From: Fonsecaea monophora
Taxonomy: Eukaryota; Ascomycota; Eurotiomycetes; Chaetothyriales; Herpotrichiellaceae
Length of the DNA: 64,000 nucleotides
NCBI RefSeq assembly: GCF_001642475.1
Contig: NW_019173963.1
Coordinates: forward strand, 1-64,000
Reading direction: 5' to 3'
This document shows positions 42,249-53,533 of the stretch, in pieces (within the stretch, counting starts at the first letter, position 1; the number at the start of each line of letters is the position of its first letter). The notes below the pieces were generated by a model that ran no database searches, had not been told where the DNA came from, and saw only the letters and a program-made list of their open reading frames with translations. A program made the position numbers and the translations under genes.

Positions 42249-44706
42249 CTAAAACTGCTTCTTATGCGCCCTCTTCTTCTCTCTATGTCTCTGCAACTGC
42301 CTCTCCACTCCGGCGTCCAAATCCAAGAGGTCCTTGCCACCGAAACCTGGGAGAGTCGCTGACGCGTCTAGACCGTCATCTTGTCCGACGTGGTGCTTCT
42401 TCTCCAGCGCCCGGACCTTTTTTCGTCCAGCCACGGGTGCCGAGCTGTTCATGACCTGCGCGATCAGATAGCCGTTGATGGTGTTGCCCGAGTTCTCCAG
42501 CGCGTAGAGCGGGCATTTGCCGTCGTCGGCCGAGCAGTACACGGTTGGGGGGCAGCAGATGCCGACGGAGTTGGGACACGTCTGGCACAGCGGGTTGGCG
42601 TCGGTGGAATTACCTAGGGGAAAGCTCGAGTTCGAGCTCGACGGGGAGGAATAGCGTGACGTGGTGTTGGAATAGGTCATGCCGTCGCCCGCGCCGTCCC
42701 CTCTCGTCACGTTGGACGAGTCAGCACCGGCGAGGCGGAGCATGCCGTTTGTGCCCTCGGCGTCGTCTGGGCAGTAGGAAAGATACACGCTGACGGTCCT
42801 GATGGGTCGGGAAGTCGGTGTGGGCGTAGTCGAGGGCGAGACTATCACGGGAGAGCCCGTCGTCGCCACGAAAGTGCCGGAGCCGGTCTGCAAGCAAGAA
42901 AAGACCACAGAATCAGCGTTCGAAGGACCTTTTCAAATATATGACACTAGTGTGAGACGTACCAAAATCCCGCAACCGCTGAAGTTGCCACTGCCCGTGA
43001 CCGTGCCCGATGTGACCACCGAGATCAGTCCTCCACCAAATGCTGGCCAAACGGTCCCTGTGCCAGTCAATGTGCCGGAGCCGGAGCCGGAACCACCTGT
43101 GCGGCGCGCGAGTCAGCCTGGTGATTACGAGCCACTATCGACAGAGAATACACATACAGCCTGTGATTTCGGCGGATCCGCTAAACGTGCCTGACGTGGC
43201 GATGATGGTGCCGCAGCCAGAGACGTTGCTTGCAAAGCCTGGATTGGAGAGAGAGGGACAGAGAGAGAGACAGTTAGTCAGAAACTTGCAACCTTTGAAA
43301 CCTCGGTGTACGTACCAGTGGCGGTCCCTGAGGTGACAATCGGCGTGCCTCCTAGATACACCGTGCCTGTCCCCACTGTGTTTTTCCAAAGTTAGTTGAA
43401 CTGTTTCGATCCAATCTGATTAGACCGTAAGAGGAAAATCCCAAAAGAAAAGCACACATACTAACGATCCCACTGCCAGAAGCTTCGCCGCATCCTATGA
43501 TGGTGTTGGGCACGGTGGTTATGATGACTGAGGTCGACGACGACGTCGAAGAAGTGGACGACGAGCTCGACGCAGTGCCTGTGATGATGGTTAATGTAGA
43601 TAACGAGGACGATGATGATGATGATGATGGTGATAATGATGTGGATGTCCCACTTCCCCCTGTCGAAGAAACAGTGGCGTCGCCAGAGTTTGTTATTGTG
43701 ATTGTCGTGCTTGAAATGACAATGATTGACAAGCTGGTGGTGCGGGTTGAGGAACTCAACAGTGGCGTAGAAGTATACAGCTGGCTGGAGGCCGCAGCGG
43801 AGCTGGTGGTGGATGTCAACCTCGGCGTCAAGGTGGATGTCGTTGAGACGATCACGGTCGTCCCGCTGATGACGGTGACGGTGGTTCCTACAGATGTAGA
43901 TGTGCTTCCGCTGATGAGTATCGGCCCTTGGGATCGAGAGGAGGTTCCGCTCGTACTGCTTGGTGTGAGGAGGGAAGATCTGGAAGTTATAGTTGTGGAG
44001 CTGGGTGCTGTTGTGGTCGACGTGGTTGTCGATCTAAATACTCCAGTCGACGCCATGAACGATGTGCTGGTGGTTCTGCTCATTGTGCTGTTGGTCCGAC
44101 AAGAGGCAGGGATCGTGAAACAACACGGCAGGCCGCTCGATGACGAGGTACTGGGTTGGAATACGCCGCTATAGTCTGTGTCGTAACAGGACGCAGTTGT
44201 CGTCTGTGGAGGCAAATTAAAGACGCCCTGAGAAGGCCTCGTCAGTCTCTGCAGTTGAGATAAGGATGAATGACCGGAAACAGACTCACATGATATGTGT
44301 GGGTTGTGCATGGCAATGTCGATGTAGTTGTGCCGGCGGGAGTAGAGGAGACGCTTTCACCTCCACAGGGAGTGCATGTTGCAATGGGCGGGTCGCCGGA
44401 AAAGACTCCTCGCTTGTCGAACACTCCTCTACCCTGCCGGGTCTTGATGAAGTAGTGATGGTAATGGAGGCTGTACATGGTCTGGTGGGTGCCGTTGGCC
44501 GCGATCGTCACTGAAGGCGCGACAGCTGTAATCATCGACGGAAGAATCTCGTGGCGGAGATCATAGTCACCCAGCAATTGGTTCGGTCGCGGAGTCGGTT
44601 GGTAAAGGGGTTCAACAGGGAGAGTCAAGGAGCCAAAATCAACATAACCATATGCAACATGAAATAGAACACCAGCAAATATGAGAAAGGAGTGGAACGG
44701 AGGCAT
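42249..44706 (-). CDS. Secreted modular Ser/Thr/Gly-rich protein
   Basis: Six exons: 44706-44290, 44227-43462, 43375-43316, 43238-43158, 43096-42963 and 42887-42249; 698 residues. A signal peptide (SFLIFAGVLFHVAYG) follows the start. Residues ~140-395 are mucin-like, dominated by Ser and Thr, and should be heavily O-glycosylated. Exons 3-5 code short Gly/Ser/Thr modules with the recurring pattern TSGT-x-TG and SGCG. The C-terminal domain has a cysteine cluster (CQTCPNSVGICCPPTVYC, then DGKCPLY) and ends in a basic stretch. No GPI signal or membrane segment. I do not recognise a named family; a wall or extracellular adhesive/structural role is an inference. It lies next to a secreted oxygenase on the same strand. 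Confidence 0.8.
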
Positions 44707-45255
44707 CTTTGAAAGGAAGCTCACAGTCAACGACAACGATTCGGAACAGACATAGTGAGGATTGAATCTTGAGCAGTGTCCATGAAGTTTCATCCCTGGC
44801 GCCGCGTTGTGATGAGCACAGACCACCAAGTCGTGGAATGGAATGTTGGCCATGGCGGGCCGTAGGAGGCCGTATGAGATCAGAGAGCGCCCTTTTTAGT
44901 ACCTTGCCAGGTCTTCATCAACAAAATCTGATATCCCAGAGCTGGGACAGATTCCCAACTCTGTTTCGGCCAGCATAGGAGAAGCCGATGTTGCGTTGGA
45001 GCTGTTGTGGTCATGTCAGCGCCATCGAGCAGGGAGCGAGCCATACCATCGATGTAGAGAAACGAAACGGATCGAGAGAAATTGTGTCTGTTTCTCCTTC
45101 TTGGGAGTATGCGAGAAAATTGCTAGATATGATATGAATATAAATACAAAGGTCAAGAGCTCAAGCTCTTAGTGACCGTGGTGACCCAAAGGGCAATACT
45201 CCCGTTTCTTCCAACAGTGGTCGCTGCTCGGGATGATGAAGTTCCTCCTGTCCTT
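44707..45255. other. Intergenic between two secreted-protein genes
   Basis: 549 bases holding the promoter of the modular secreted gene and the 3' untranslated region of the AA14-like gene. No other feature seen. Confidence 0.5.
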
Positions 45256-46605
45256 CTACTCGTCGTCCTCGACCCAGCACCCCTTGAAGTGCTTCAAGCC
45301 AGTAGGCATGGAGTCGCCAGCGGAAACAGTCACAGTCACGGAAACAGTAACCGTTTCCGGGCTTTCCCCAGAAGGACCGCCCCAGCCAATGGTATGGGAG
45401 GACAGAGGTGCAACAGGGGTGGGCGCGGAAGCCGCGTTGGTTGTCGTTGAGGCTGCCTTCACAACTGTCGCCAAGGTGGTCGACGCGGATGGTAGGGAGA
45501 AGAAGCTCGAGGTGGGCAGGACTACCGGTCGAGATTCAGAGCTCCAGGTGCCAGCTGCGCTAGTTGTCGACGAGACGGATTGAACATGTGTTTCTGCAGG
45601 GGCGGTAGCCGAGATGAAGATTGTGCTGGAAGCAGAACTGGAGGCAGTCGTCGAGGATGATGTCGGTCCTTCAGGCGCAGAGGCACCGCCCTCGAAGATG
45701 TCATCCTGTGGACCTGGCTTGAACCCGTTACGTGCATTGTAAGCCGGCGTTTGTGAGAGTTTCGTCACAACGTTGTTTCCTGTCAGCTGGTTCCACACGA
45801 TCATTTGCTTTGCTCCTGGGGCGCATTCGGAAGGATCGGTATCGCACATGACGGGTGGTTTGGCCTTTGCGAGGGGAGTTGTGGATGTGGCACCAGTGAC
45901 CATGCACTTGAAGCCTTGCATATAGATATTGGGCTGTCCACATCCATGAGGCACCCAAAGCCAAGCACAAGTCTGAAAAGAATTTGTTAGCCGCACTCAT
46001 TCTGATACGATGCAAAAAGAACTCACACATCCGCCTTCAGGGCATGCAGGCATTGCCGCTGGAACCTGGTAGGTTGCTGCTCGTTTCCAGGGAGTGTGCT
46101 CAAGAACAGAAAACACAACCAGATCCTCCATCGTGATGGCGGTCAGATCACTCTCGTAGGCAATAGCAAAGGCAGTGCCTTGGGCCATGCTCTGGTTCTG
46201 AACGTGCATGTAACCTCCGTCTTGGATACAGCCCTCGCCGATACCGCCACCGTTCCAGTCCTCTGGGTGATCGCCCCCATCTGGCCATTCGGAAGTCTTT
46301 GAACCACCCCAGGACAGAGTTGTAAAGGCTTGGTTGTCGGCCAGCTCGACGTCGAAGGAGCCGCCGGCAGGTAGCTCGAGGAACACTCCAGGAGGCGGAG
46401 GGACAGCATCACATCCTCGATCGTGTTGAAACCACCATTGTTCCTGAGTAAGGTTGTACAATGGCGAGACGGGGGCATTGGAGTTGGGATTCGGGTTGGC
46501 AGGGTCTGTGCCGTTCTCGCAGTACATGCCCTTCGCAAATGCCGCAATATGGGCCTGAGCCATGCCCACCAGGGCCAACCCTGAAAGGATAAATGCTGCA
46601 GCCAT
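45256..46605 (-). CDS. AA14-family-like lytic polysaccharide monooxygenase
   Basis: Two exons, 46605-46027 and 45972-45256, 431 residues; the intron is GTGAGT...TTTCAG in phase 0. The signal peptide ends ...LALVGMAQA, leaving His as the first mature residue (HIAAFAKGMYC), as required for the copper 'histidine brace'. Family landmarks are QWWFQHDRGCD, FLELPAGGSF, AIAYESD, VFSVLEHTPW, PACPEGGC-TCAWLWV, NIYMQGFKCMVTGATST and GAKQMIVWNQL, ending with QDDIFEGG. This order matches AA14 enzymes, which oxidatively cut xylan on cellulose. A C-terminal extension of ~140 residues is Ser/Thr/Ala-rich and ends FKGCWVEDDE. Substrate cannot be deduced from sequence. Confidence 0.8.
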
Positions 46606-47412
46606 GTCGTTGGAAAAGAGTTTGGGTTAACAAGGCTGGACGAGTAACTCGAGACAGTATCTGTAGCAGCAGCAGCCGCAGATTTCAAACTTTCGGTTAT
46701 CGAAACTCGTATCGAGAGTCTGGGCAGCGAAAACGAATGACTGAATAGATTGAGAACGAATGGACGTGCGCACTGCGCCGCTTAAGAAAAAACGAAGGAA
46801 AGGCCTCTTTGAGTGCCGGTGATGAGAAGAACAAAGTGCTTGTGGAAGACAAAATACCACAGAAAGAGGGCGAGAAGGGCCATTTTGTACTCAAGGACGC
46901 TCCTCCACCTCCTTTGACAGAGACATGCCACACTGAAGCACATGTACCATGGTAAAATGAAGGAAGAATCATATCAGCCCCCCTGCCCACCGAACGTCTC
47001 AGACCACAATGACCCTGGTATCGACGACCGTACTGCCAGGGACGCTCAGCCTCTGCTCCGTCCACGCAAATGCTCTCGGGCGAATAACGAGGCTCTCAAG
47101 AGCGGGGCGCGAAGGATGATGTTTCTCCCACGAATTTCAATGTTCGGTTTCAGATTTGCGCTAGGCCAGAGATTTCGGCACTGTATCCTATACGCCAACG
47201 ACTTTTGGCCCCGAACATGACGGAATAGGAAGAGGGGAACCCCAGAGGGTAAGTACTCTCCTTTGTAGCACCGAGTGCTCGTAAACTTTGTGGGACCGGG
47301 ACGCTTAGTGGCGCCCTCAATCTTGAGCGAGAACCTTCAGAACGAGCCAAAATTGACTCCCTTTGTTAGTGACGTGGTATCTGGGGACAGCCTCGTGGGT
47401 GGATTGCATCGA
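46606..47412. other. Intergenic, no gene recognised
   Basis: 807 bases: promoter of the AA14-like gene and 3' untranslated region of HBS1. Short overlapping frames lack similarity. Confidence 0.5.
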
Positions 47413-49993
47413 TTACTCGTATTCGATTAGGCCCGCCCCCACAGTTTCGCCATTTGCTCGGAGCACGATCCTTGAAGGCGGTTCCAAGGGCACCACTTGG
47501 TCTAGGCGTACAACCACTCGCACAACACTTCCCGGTTGGACGATTTTGGGCTTCTTTTTCGTTATTGTGCCCGATGCTTTGTCCAGGACACCGACGAGCT
47601 GACTGATTCGACCAGGCACGTGTAAGCGTCCCTTGTGTACGTCGACGCTCATCGGGGTGAGGTGATCGAATGCAAGTATCTTCGCTTTGAATTCGGAAAT
47701 GTTCCGGATCGGCGACAAGGGGCTGCAGAGGACGTCTCCTGATTTCAGGTGTATGGGGTCTATGTCGGACAGATTGAGGACCACGTTTTGTCCCGCCACT
47801 GCCCACTCCTGGGGTTCCTCGTCGACCTCCAAGTTCCTAATCTGGGCATTTTCACCACTTGGCATGATGACCACTTGTTCACCGATCTGGATGGTGCCCG
47901 CCTCCAGTCGACCTGACACAGACAGGGGATTCTGCACACCACCTCGAAAGACATCGTTGATAGTCATCCGCAAGGGTTTGTCCAAGGCGTGGGTCGATGG
48001 CTCCGCCTTGTCTAGCTCTTCAACCAACGTTGTCCCGGTATACCATGACGACCTCGGATCCGAAGCTCTAACCAGAATGTTTTCACCTTCGAGGCCAGAG
48101 CAAGGGACGAATGTCACGTTCTTTGGCTGAAACCCCGCGCTGCTCAAGAAGGCCGTCATCTGTAGACGAATTTCATTGAACCGTTCTTCAGACCATCCCG
48201 CGACATCCATCTTGTTCACGGCAACTATGATTCGCTGGACACCAACGGACCTGACCAGGAGAGCGTGTTCTTTGGTCTGTCCCCTCAATCCAGACTCGAA
48301 ATTTCCCGTGGAGGCGTCGATGACGAGGACTGCAAAATCGGCCTGACTAGCTCCTGCAATCATATTCGGCACGAAATCTCGGTGGCCTGGGGCGTCCAGG
48401 ATAGTGAAGGAAGTCTTTTCGGTCTCGAACTTATTGGTGGCTATGTCGATGGTCACGCCTCTGGCTCTTTCTTCTGACCCCTGATCTAAAACCCATGCAA
48501 AGGCAAATGAGCCCTTACCAATACGCTCCGCTTCTTGTCGATACTTGTCCAGGGTTCTTTGATCGACTGCTTTCAGGTCAAACAGCAGCCTACCCATAAG
48601 AGTACTTTTGCCTGCATCGACATGGCCTTGGGCAGTCAGTGTATTCTTACAAAGTAGCCATCGAGGAACTGCTTACCGATAACTACGAAGTTTGCTGCAT
48701 TTTTCCGGTGACTTCGTCGATATTCTGCGAGCACATTGATATTCTTGCTCTTGATCTTAAGAGTATCTTGGATGGACAGTTCGCGTATGCCTCCAGTCAC
48801 AGCTGATTTTGCTCGATTCGTATCCTTGGCTTTGGAAGCGGCCGACGTGGCGGCTGCAACAACGAGGAGGTTAGCCCCTTTTCATTTCTATTGGCCTCAT
48901 CCCCGACCTTTTGCAGTCTGCGCCTTGGTCACAATGTCGTCCGGACTCGGTTCTGCAAAGTTGAAAGATTTAGCATTTGCACCAACGGAGAAAAAGTCGC
49001 TTGATGATGGGTGACGTGTATCAGCGTCGCGGCTGGTCATGATGCTGGCAAAAGCCGAGGGTCCAGCGCGGAGATGCTGGTTGACCGCAAGCGAGACATC
49101 TGATATCCCTTCTGAAGTTGTCTGCTTGTTTTCTGCTCGGATGCTCTGGTCATTCCTGTGATCCATTTTTGGTGACTGAAGCCGAGGGTATGTTGGCGAG
49201 GAGTGCGACGCATCGGTTGCTTCAGACATTGCTTTGGTCGACCGACTGATCCGAAGTTTATTCAAGCTAGAGAGGTAATCCTGCTGAGATCCAGTGTCGG
49301 CCATGCTCTGAGCGTCAAGTTTCTCACTTTCTTTCTGCCTGCGCTTCGCGGCAAGTGCCGCTAGTTTAGACATCTTGCCAGTATTTGAAGTACCACCCAG
49401 CAGGCGACCGCGGGGATAGAGCGGTGTGATTATGATCTCTGCCCTCCGGTGTTCAGGAACATGCAACCATGGGCAGTCTCTGAAGAAATCCGTCGTAGAG
49501 AACGAGTTAGAGCAAGTGAAGAAGCCGGCAGGATCTTCGTGCTTATCAGTATCCTTTTCGAGATGGTGTGGTCCTAAGCTATCATGACCACCACGACGTG
49601 AAAGCGACGTAGGCGAGAGGCAAAGAAGAGCAAGCTTACTCTTTGAGCCCGGCGTCTGCTTCTTTGGGGCAACGGGAGGCTTCTGTTTGTCTATGGGGGT
49701 GAGTTTTCCACAAGTTTGAGCAGTGCGCAAAATCTCTCACTTTTCAGATACGTGACGGATTTTTCAACGTCATAATAATAATGCCACAGTGCCTCCTGGA
49801 TGTCGTTGTCTGTGATGGGACATCCTGGCCCTAGAGCTGCACGCACTTTTCTGGTACCCTGCTGCATCTGTTCCTTGTCCTCCGCAGAAAGCTCGTTGTC
49901 GCCGCCATCATCTCCATACTGGTCTTCATAGTCCTCGAAATCATCATAGTCGTCTTCATCCAACGCCAAAGACTTTACTCGACGGTTCGACAT
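47413..49993 (-). CDS. HBS1: HBS1 ribosome-rescue GTPase with SKI7-like segment
   Basis: Five exons: 49993-49741, 49690-49640, 49534-48908, 48853-48677 and 48626-47413; 773 residues. The N-terminal HBS1 domain has an acidic start (DEDDYDDFEDYEDQY) and EALWHYYYDVEKSVTYL. The eEF1A-like GTPase carries GHVDAGKS (split by the last intron), RGVTIDIA, DAPGHRDF, NKMD and the two C-terminal beta-barrels. Hbs1 with Dom34/Pelota dissociates stalled ribosomes. Exon 3 begins with a segment (FFRDCPWLHVPEHRRAEI, then TPLYPRG) like the motif of SKI7, the exosome-linked relative that in many eukaryotes is made from the same gene by alternative splicing. An in-phase acceptor at 49361 would remove it. The GTCGGG donor of intron 3 is weak but phase and similarity support it. 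Confidence 0.92.
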
Positions 49994-51115
49994 AATGATG
50001 ACTGATGGAACAGGCGGGAAGGTTTATTATGGAGATGAGAGCATGAGGTCGACACCGCGGGTTGGTCTTTTGAGGTAGTGAATGGAAATCTGTGGCCAGA
50101 TATCCGAGTTAGTCGCGGGGTGGAGATTATTAACTGACAAGGGATTGATCGATCAACCAGGGCGCCAGGGCTCGAGTTCAATGATGTCGTCCGAGGGTTT
50201 TCGTCATGTGAGTATTTCCTGTCTTTACACTTCCGTTCCAACTCTATTTCAGTGTAAAAGGGAAGATTTTAGGTGAACTTGGTCGTGTTAAATAACCGTG
50301 TAGGCTCGAGAGAGGAATTGCGACGTCGTGAGTAGGCCCCAAACCATAGAGAGGGGCTATCTGAGCCAATGCTAAGAGCGGCAAGGTGGTGAAACACTGT
50401 AACCGAAACTACTTAGACATCATATGTCGTGCCGCTTTAAATAGGCGGATAGGTTTCTATTGACCTGGCCTATGTATACTGCCCTCTCTGGAGGATATGA
50501 GAGTAGAGTCTGTCGTATTTACTTTTTCATGTGATTGACTAGGAATGGAGCATTAGAAGGACTCAAGGGCACCCATTGACGAAGGGGAAACTCAAAGGCG
50601 CAGGTCGATCTACCCAGTGGTGCCCCAAACAAGGAGCATGTGCGAGTGTCCAAAATCGGTGCACGCTCGTTACCGAGCAGAGGCTGCTTCTATACCCACT
50701 TGTACCAAGTACTCCTCCCTCTAAGAACTACTCCGAGTAGTAGAGGCCGTCTTCAGCGTGCCCTTAGTGCTTCGTGGCGCCCCTGATGGGCCAGTGGCTC
50801 AGTGTCTGGGAAGAGCGGGGTTCAACAGAATATAGCGGCACGCCCATAATCCTATTTCGGGCTCAACTGCGAAGGTGCGCCGTCGAAACCCTGTTCCTCT
50901 CTCTCACGCAATCTCGAGGTGAGGTAAACTCGTGGTCAAGCACAGTCTTCGACTACAAGCGACCAAGGTCAGCATCCGACGAAGGTGCATCATTGAATTC
51001 TTGTCTCGACTTCTCCGCGCTCATCTGTCGAAAATGTGAAATCGCCATTGATATACGCGACATGCTTCATCTCGACATCACTGTCATGGTTCGATAGCGC
51101 GTCTAGCTTTTAGCA
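49994..51115. other. Divergent intergenic region
   Basis: 1.1 kb between the starts of HBS1 and the low-complexity gene. A plus-strand 107-codon frame at 50774-51097 shows no similarity. Probable promoters of both genes. Confidence 0.45.
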
Positions 51116-53080
51116 ATGTCTTCTGCCAGCATCCATCCGGCTCCAATTGGGCTGGGCCTCTCCCCAACCAAGTCGAACCTCACACAACAGATTGAACAGA
51201 GCGAAGGCGAACGCACTCCACGATCCTCCAGACTCTCCACCAGGGGCTCCCCAAAACCACGGTCTCTCTCGGACGCTCCTAAGCCCGTTCTATCTCCATC
51301 GCCAGCCTTTCGAGAACCTTTGCGACGAATATCCAAGGATGACTCGGCTATTACAACTCCCACAACACCCTCTCGTCCTCCGATGCATACTCGAGGTCTA
51401 TCTCTCCATATGCCGCTTAAAGACGCCGCTGGAGCAAGCACAGGTCCCACGATACCACGAATCCCGCTATCGCCAAAACTAGACTCGTCCTATGTCTATG
51501 GATCACCCTCGTCCATGCTTCCGAGGAGATCGCGAGGACTCGATTATACAAGAGCATGTACGAATTTACACCATTCTACGCTGGCAGAAGCGTCTCCGGA
51601 TGCATCGCCCATCACAGGAAGAGGAATACAAATACCCCAGAGGAGAAGTCTCGGAAATACCGTGCTTGACTCACCGAGCAATCAGTCGAATGCTTTGTGG
51701 TCCTTGTCAAACGACAGAACAAACTTGTCCAGCTCTGTCAGTTCCGTCAATATGATGGGCTCGGATTCTGATTCTGATTCTGACACCTCTTCAGACGACA
51801 TGGCCATCGATCGTGATGTGGATGAAGCCATTTTGAATACACCTGCGGCGTCAAGGTTGAACCCGGGGCCGATGCCAGGCTGGGTGAATAGCCCCGGAAT
51901 GGAATGGATGGGCAATCAACCGTCGCCGGCACAAGCCAGTCTTATGAGTTTTCAGCCCAATCTGTTGAGTTTTAGGAGAGCTCGTACGCGGAAGGGCAAG
52001 AGTCAACATAGCTCTAGCAGCGTGAGCATGAACAGTTCCAAGCCGTCACCGGGACCATTGTCACCCGGCATTTTGAAAAGTGTTGAGAATGGGGGTGGCA
52101 GTTACTTTGGGACTGGTCTAACCAGGCAACAAGTCCAGTCTCGGCGTGAAAGTCTAAGTCTGGGTACCAACGACCTGCATCTGTCAGACAGCGAAGACAA
52201 CAACACCGTGAGAACGACTGGCGGCCAATCTCTGTCAGACATGGATGGTGCAAATGGCGACGACCCAAGAAAGGTCATTCGCCGAGCTGTCACGCGCAGA
52301 GGCAATCTACTCCCTAAGACAAAAGGCTTTGCTCGAATTCGTGCACAGCTGTTGGAAGACGCCGCCCCGATCGAGAGTGAAGCGCGACGCGAGGCAGAAG
52401 TCATTCGCCAGGTACACGAAAATGAGCCGACCGCTCCACAGCCTAGGTCGCCATCGATCCCTGCCCATCAGAACAACAACTTTACAGCAGAGCCGATAGA
52501 GGAATCGATAGAAGACATGATGATGGACAACAAAGGTCTACTCCCTCCTGATAGCTTCAGTCGACAGGCCGAGAGGAACTCCGCCGGAATAGGGTTTTGG
52601 AATGGATTCGACGACCGCTACCGAACCCCTCCACCATCTTTACGACCCCGCGAAAGTTCCTCCGCCATCAGCGATGATATGATGGATACTCCTAGCTCCT
52701 CAATCGTCGACAACCCTGCCCTGAAGCATTTCAACCGATCTAGATCCAGGTCGACCACTCCCTTGGCCTCTCTCCCGCCTACTGCGGGGGATGTCGCCCG
52801 AAGGGTCAACAACAAGCGACGCCGCGAAGAGGATTTCGATCCATCATACACCAAACGCAGAGCTGTGTCGCCTGGCATGAGCGTCCAAAGCAGCCCTATC
52901 TTGTCGCAAAGCCCCGTGTTGACAAGCGACAAGGCATGGTCTAAACTGCCACCCAAGGGCTCCGGACATAGCCATGGCGATCGCAGCAACAGCGGCAGCA
53001 GTCATAATGGGACAAAAAAAATTGGGTTGCAAGGTATGACCGAGACGAATGAAGGCATAATGAGCATGAGCATTGACTAG
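51116..53080 (+). CDS. Conserved fungal low-complexity protein, nuclear-type
   Basis: Single exon of 654 residues, very rich in Ser and Pro with many SP sites (GLSPTKSN, IPLSPKLD, PGPLSPGIL), suggestive of CDK or MAP kinase targets. An acidic run of alternating Asp and Ser (SDSDSDSDTSSDD) lies near residue 220. The best-conserved looking part is near residues 390-445: RRAVTRRGNLLPKTKGFARI, RAQLLEDAAPIESEARREAE and VIRQVHENE, which predicts a helix. Basic clusters (NNKRRREED, YTKRRAVSP) near residue 570-590 could be nuclear localisation signals. I do not recognise the family by name; a cell-cycle or transcription regulator would be speculation. Confidence 0.75.
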   Translation: MSSASIHPAPIGLGLSPTKSNLTQQIEQSEGERTPRSSRLSTRGSPKPRSLSDAPKPVLSPSPAFREPLRRISKDDSAITTPTTPSRPPMHTRGLSLHMPLKDAAGASTGPTIPRIPLSPKLDSSYVYGSPSSMLPRRSRGLDYTRACTNLHHSTLAEASPDASPITGRGIQIPQRRSLGNTVLDSPSNQSNALWSLSNDRTNLSSSVSSVNMMGSDSDSDSDTSSDDMAIDRDVDEAILNTPAASRLNPGPMPGWVNSPGMEWMGNQPSPAQASLMSFQPNLLSFRRARTRKGKSQHSSSSVSMNSSKPSPGPLSPGILKSVENGGGSYFGTGLTRQQVQSRRESLSLGTNDLHLSDSEDNNTVRTTGGQSLSDMDGANGDDPRKVIRRAVTRRGNLLPKTKGFARIRAQLLEDAAPIESEARREAEVIRQVHENEPTAPQPRSPSIPAHQNNNFTAEPIEESIEDMMMDNKGLLPPDSFSRQAERNSAGIGFWNGFDDRYRTPPPSLRPRESSSAISDDMMDTPSSSIVDNPALKHFNRSRSRSTTPLASLPPTAGDVARRVNNKRRREEDFDPSYTKRRAVSPGMSVQSSPILSQSPVLTSDKAWSKLPPKGSGHSHGDRSNSGSSHNGTKKIGLQGMTETNEGIMSMSID

Positions 53081-53533
53081 ACCTCCTCTCTTTGTCTCTT
53101 TCATCTTTTTTTTTTTTACAAATTGATCTGTGGCTAGCGAGGCGTCTGGGGGGGACCGACGTGACATGGCATGGAGTGGGCCAGGACGTGGTGGTTGCTT
53201 TTCATCTCTGGACAATGTATCATGATACTCGAGTTCAATTGCCGTTCATGCCTTGTTCCTTGCTTCACTCGAAGCAACAACATATTATCACCTTACAAAC
53301 CTCAAAATTCAAACCCCGTAGCTTCTGTTCTCTAACAATCGGCTAGCCCTGCCTGGAGGCTCCGCATCTAAAGATTTCCTGTCGGCGTCTGACACACCGA
53401 GTTTCTGCCCGCAACGGCACGACCCTCACAAGCTGCACCCCTCCACCACCAGCCTATACCATCTGTTACGAACGCAACGCAAAGCCCTGTTGACGCGGAC
53501 CATATCTTACAACTTCAATTCATTCCACCGGCT
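53081..53533. other. Intergenic, tandem genes
   Basis: 453 bases between the stop of the low-complexity gene and the start of the capping-protein gene, both on the plus strand. A TTTTTTTTTTTT run near 53107 is the only simple repeat. Confidence 0.5.

Noticed and set aside
44707..44853. Upstream ATG at 44853 as the start of the modular secreted protein
   Set aside because: It would add 49 residues before the signal peptide; the ATG at 44706 directly precedes the hydrophobic leader.
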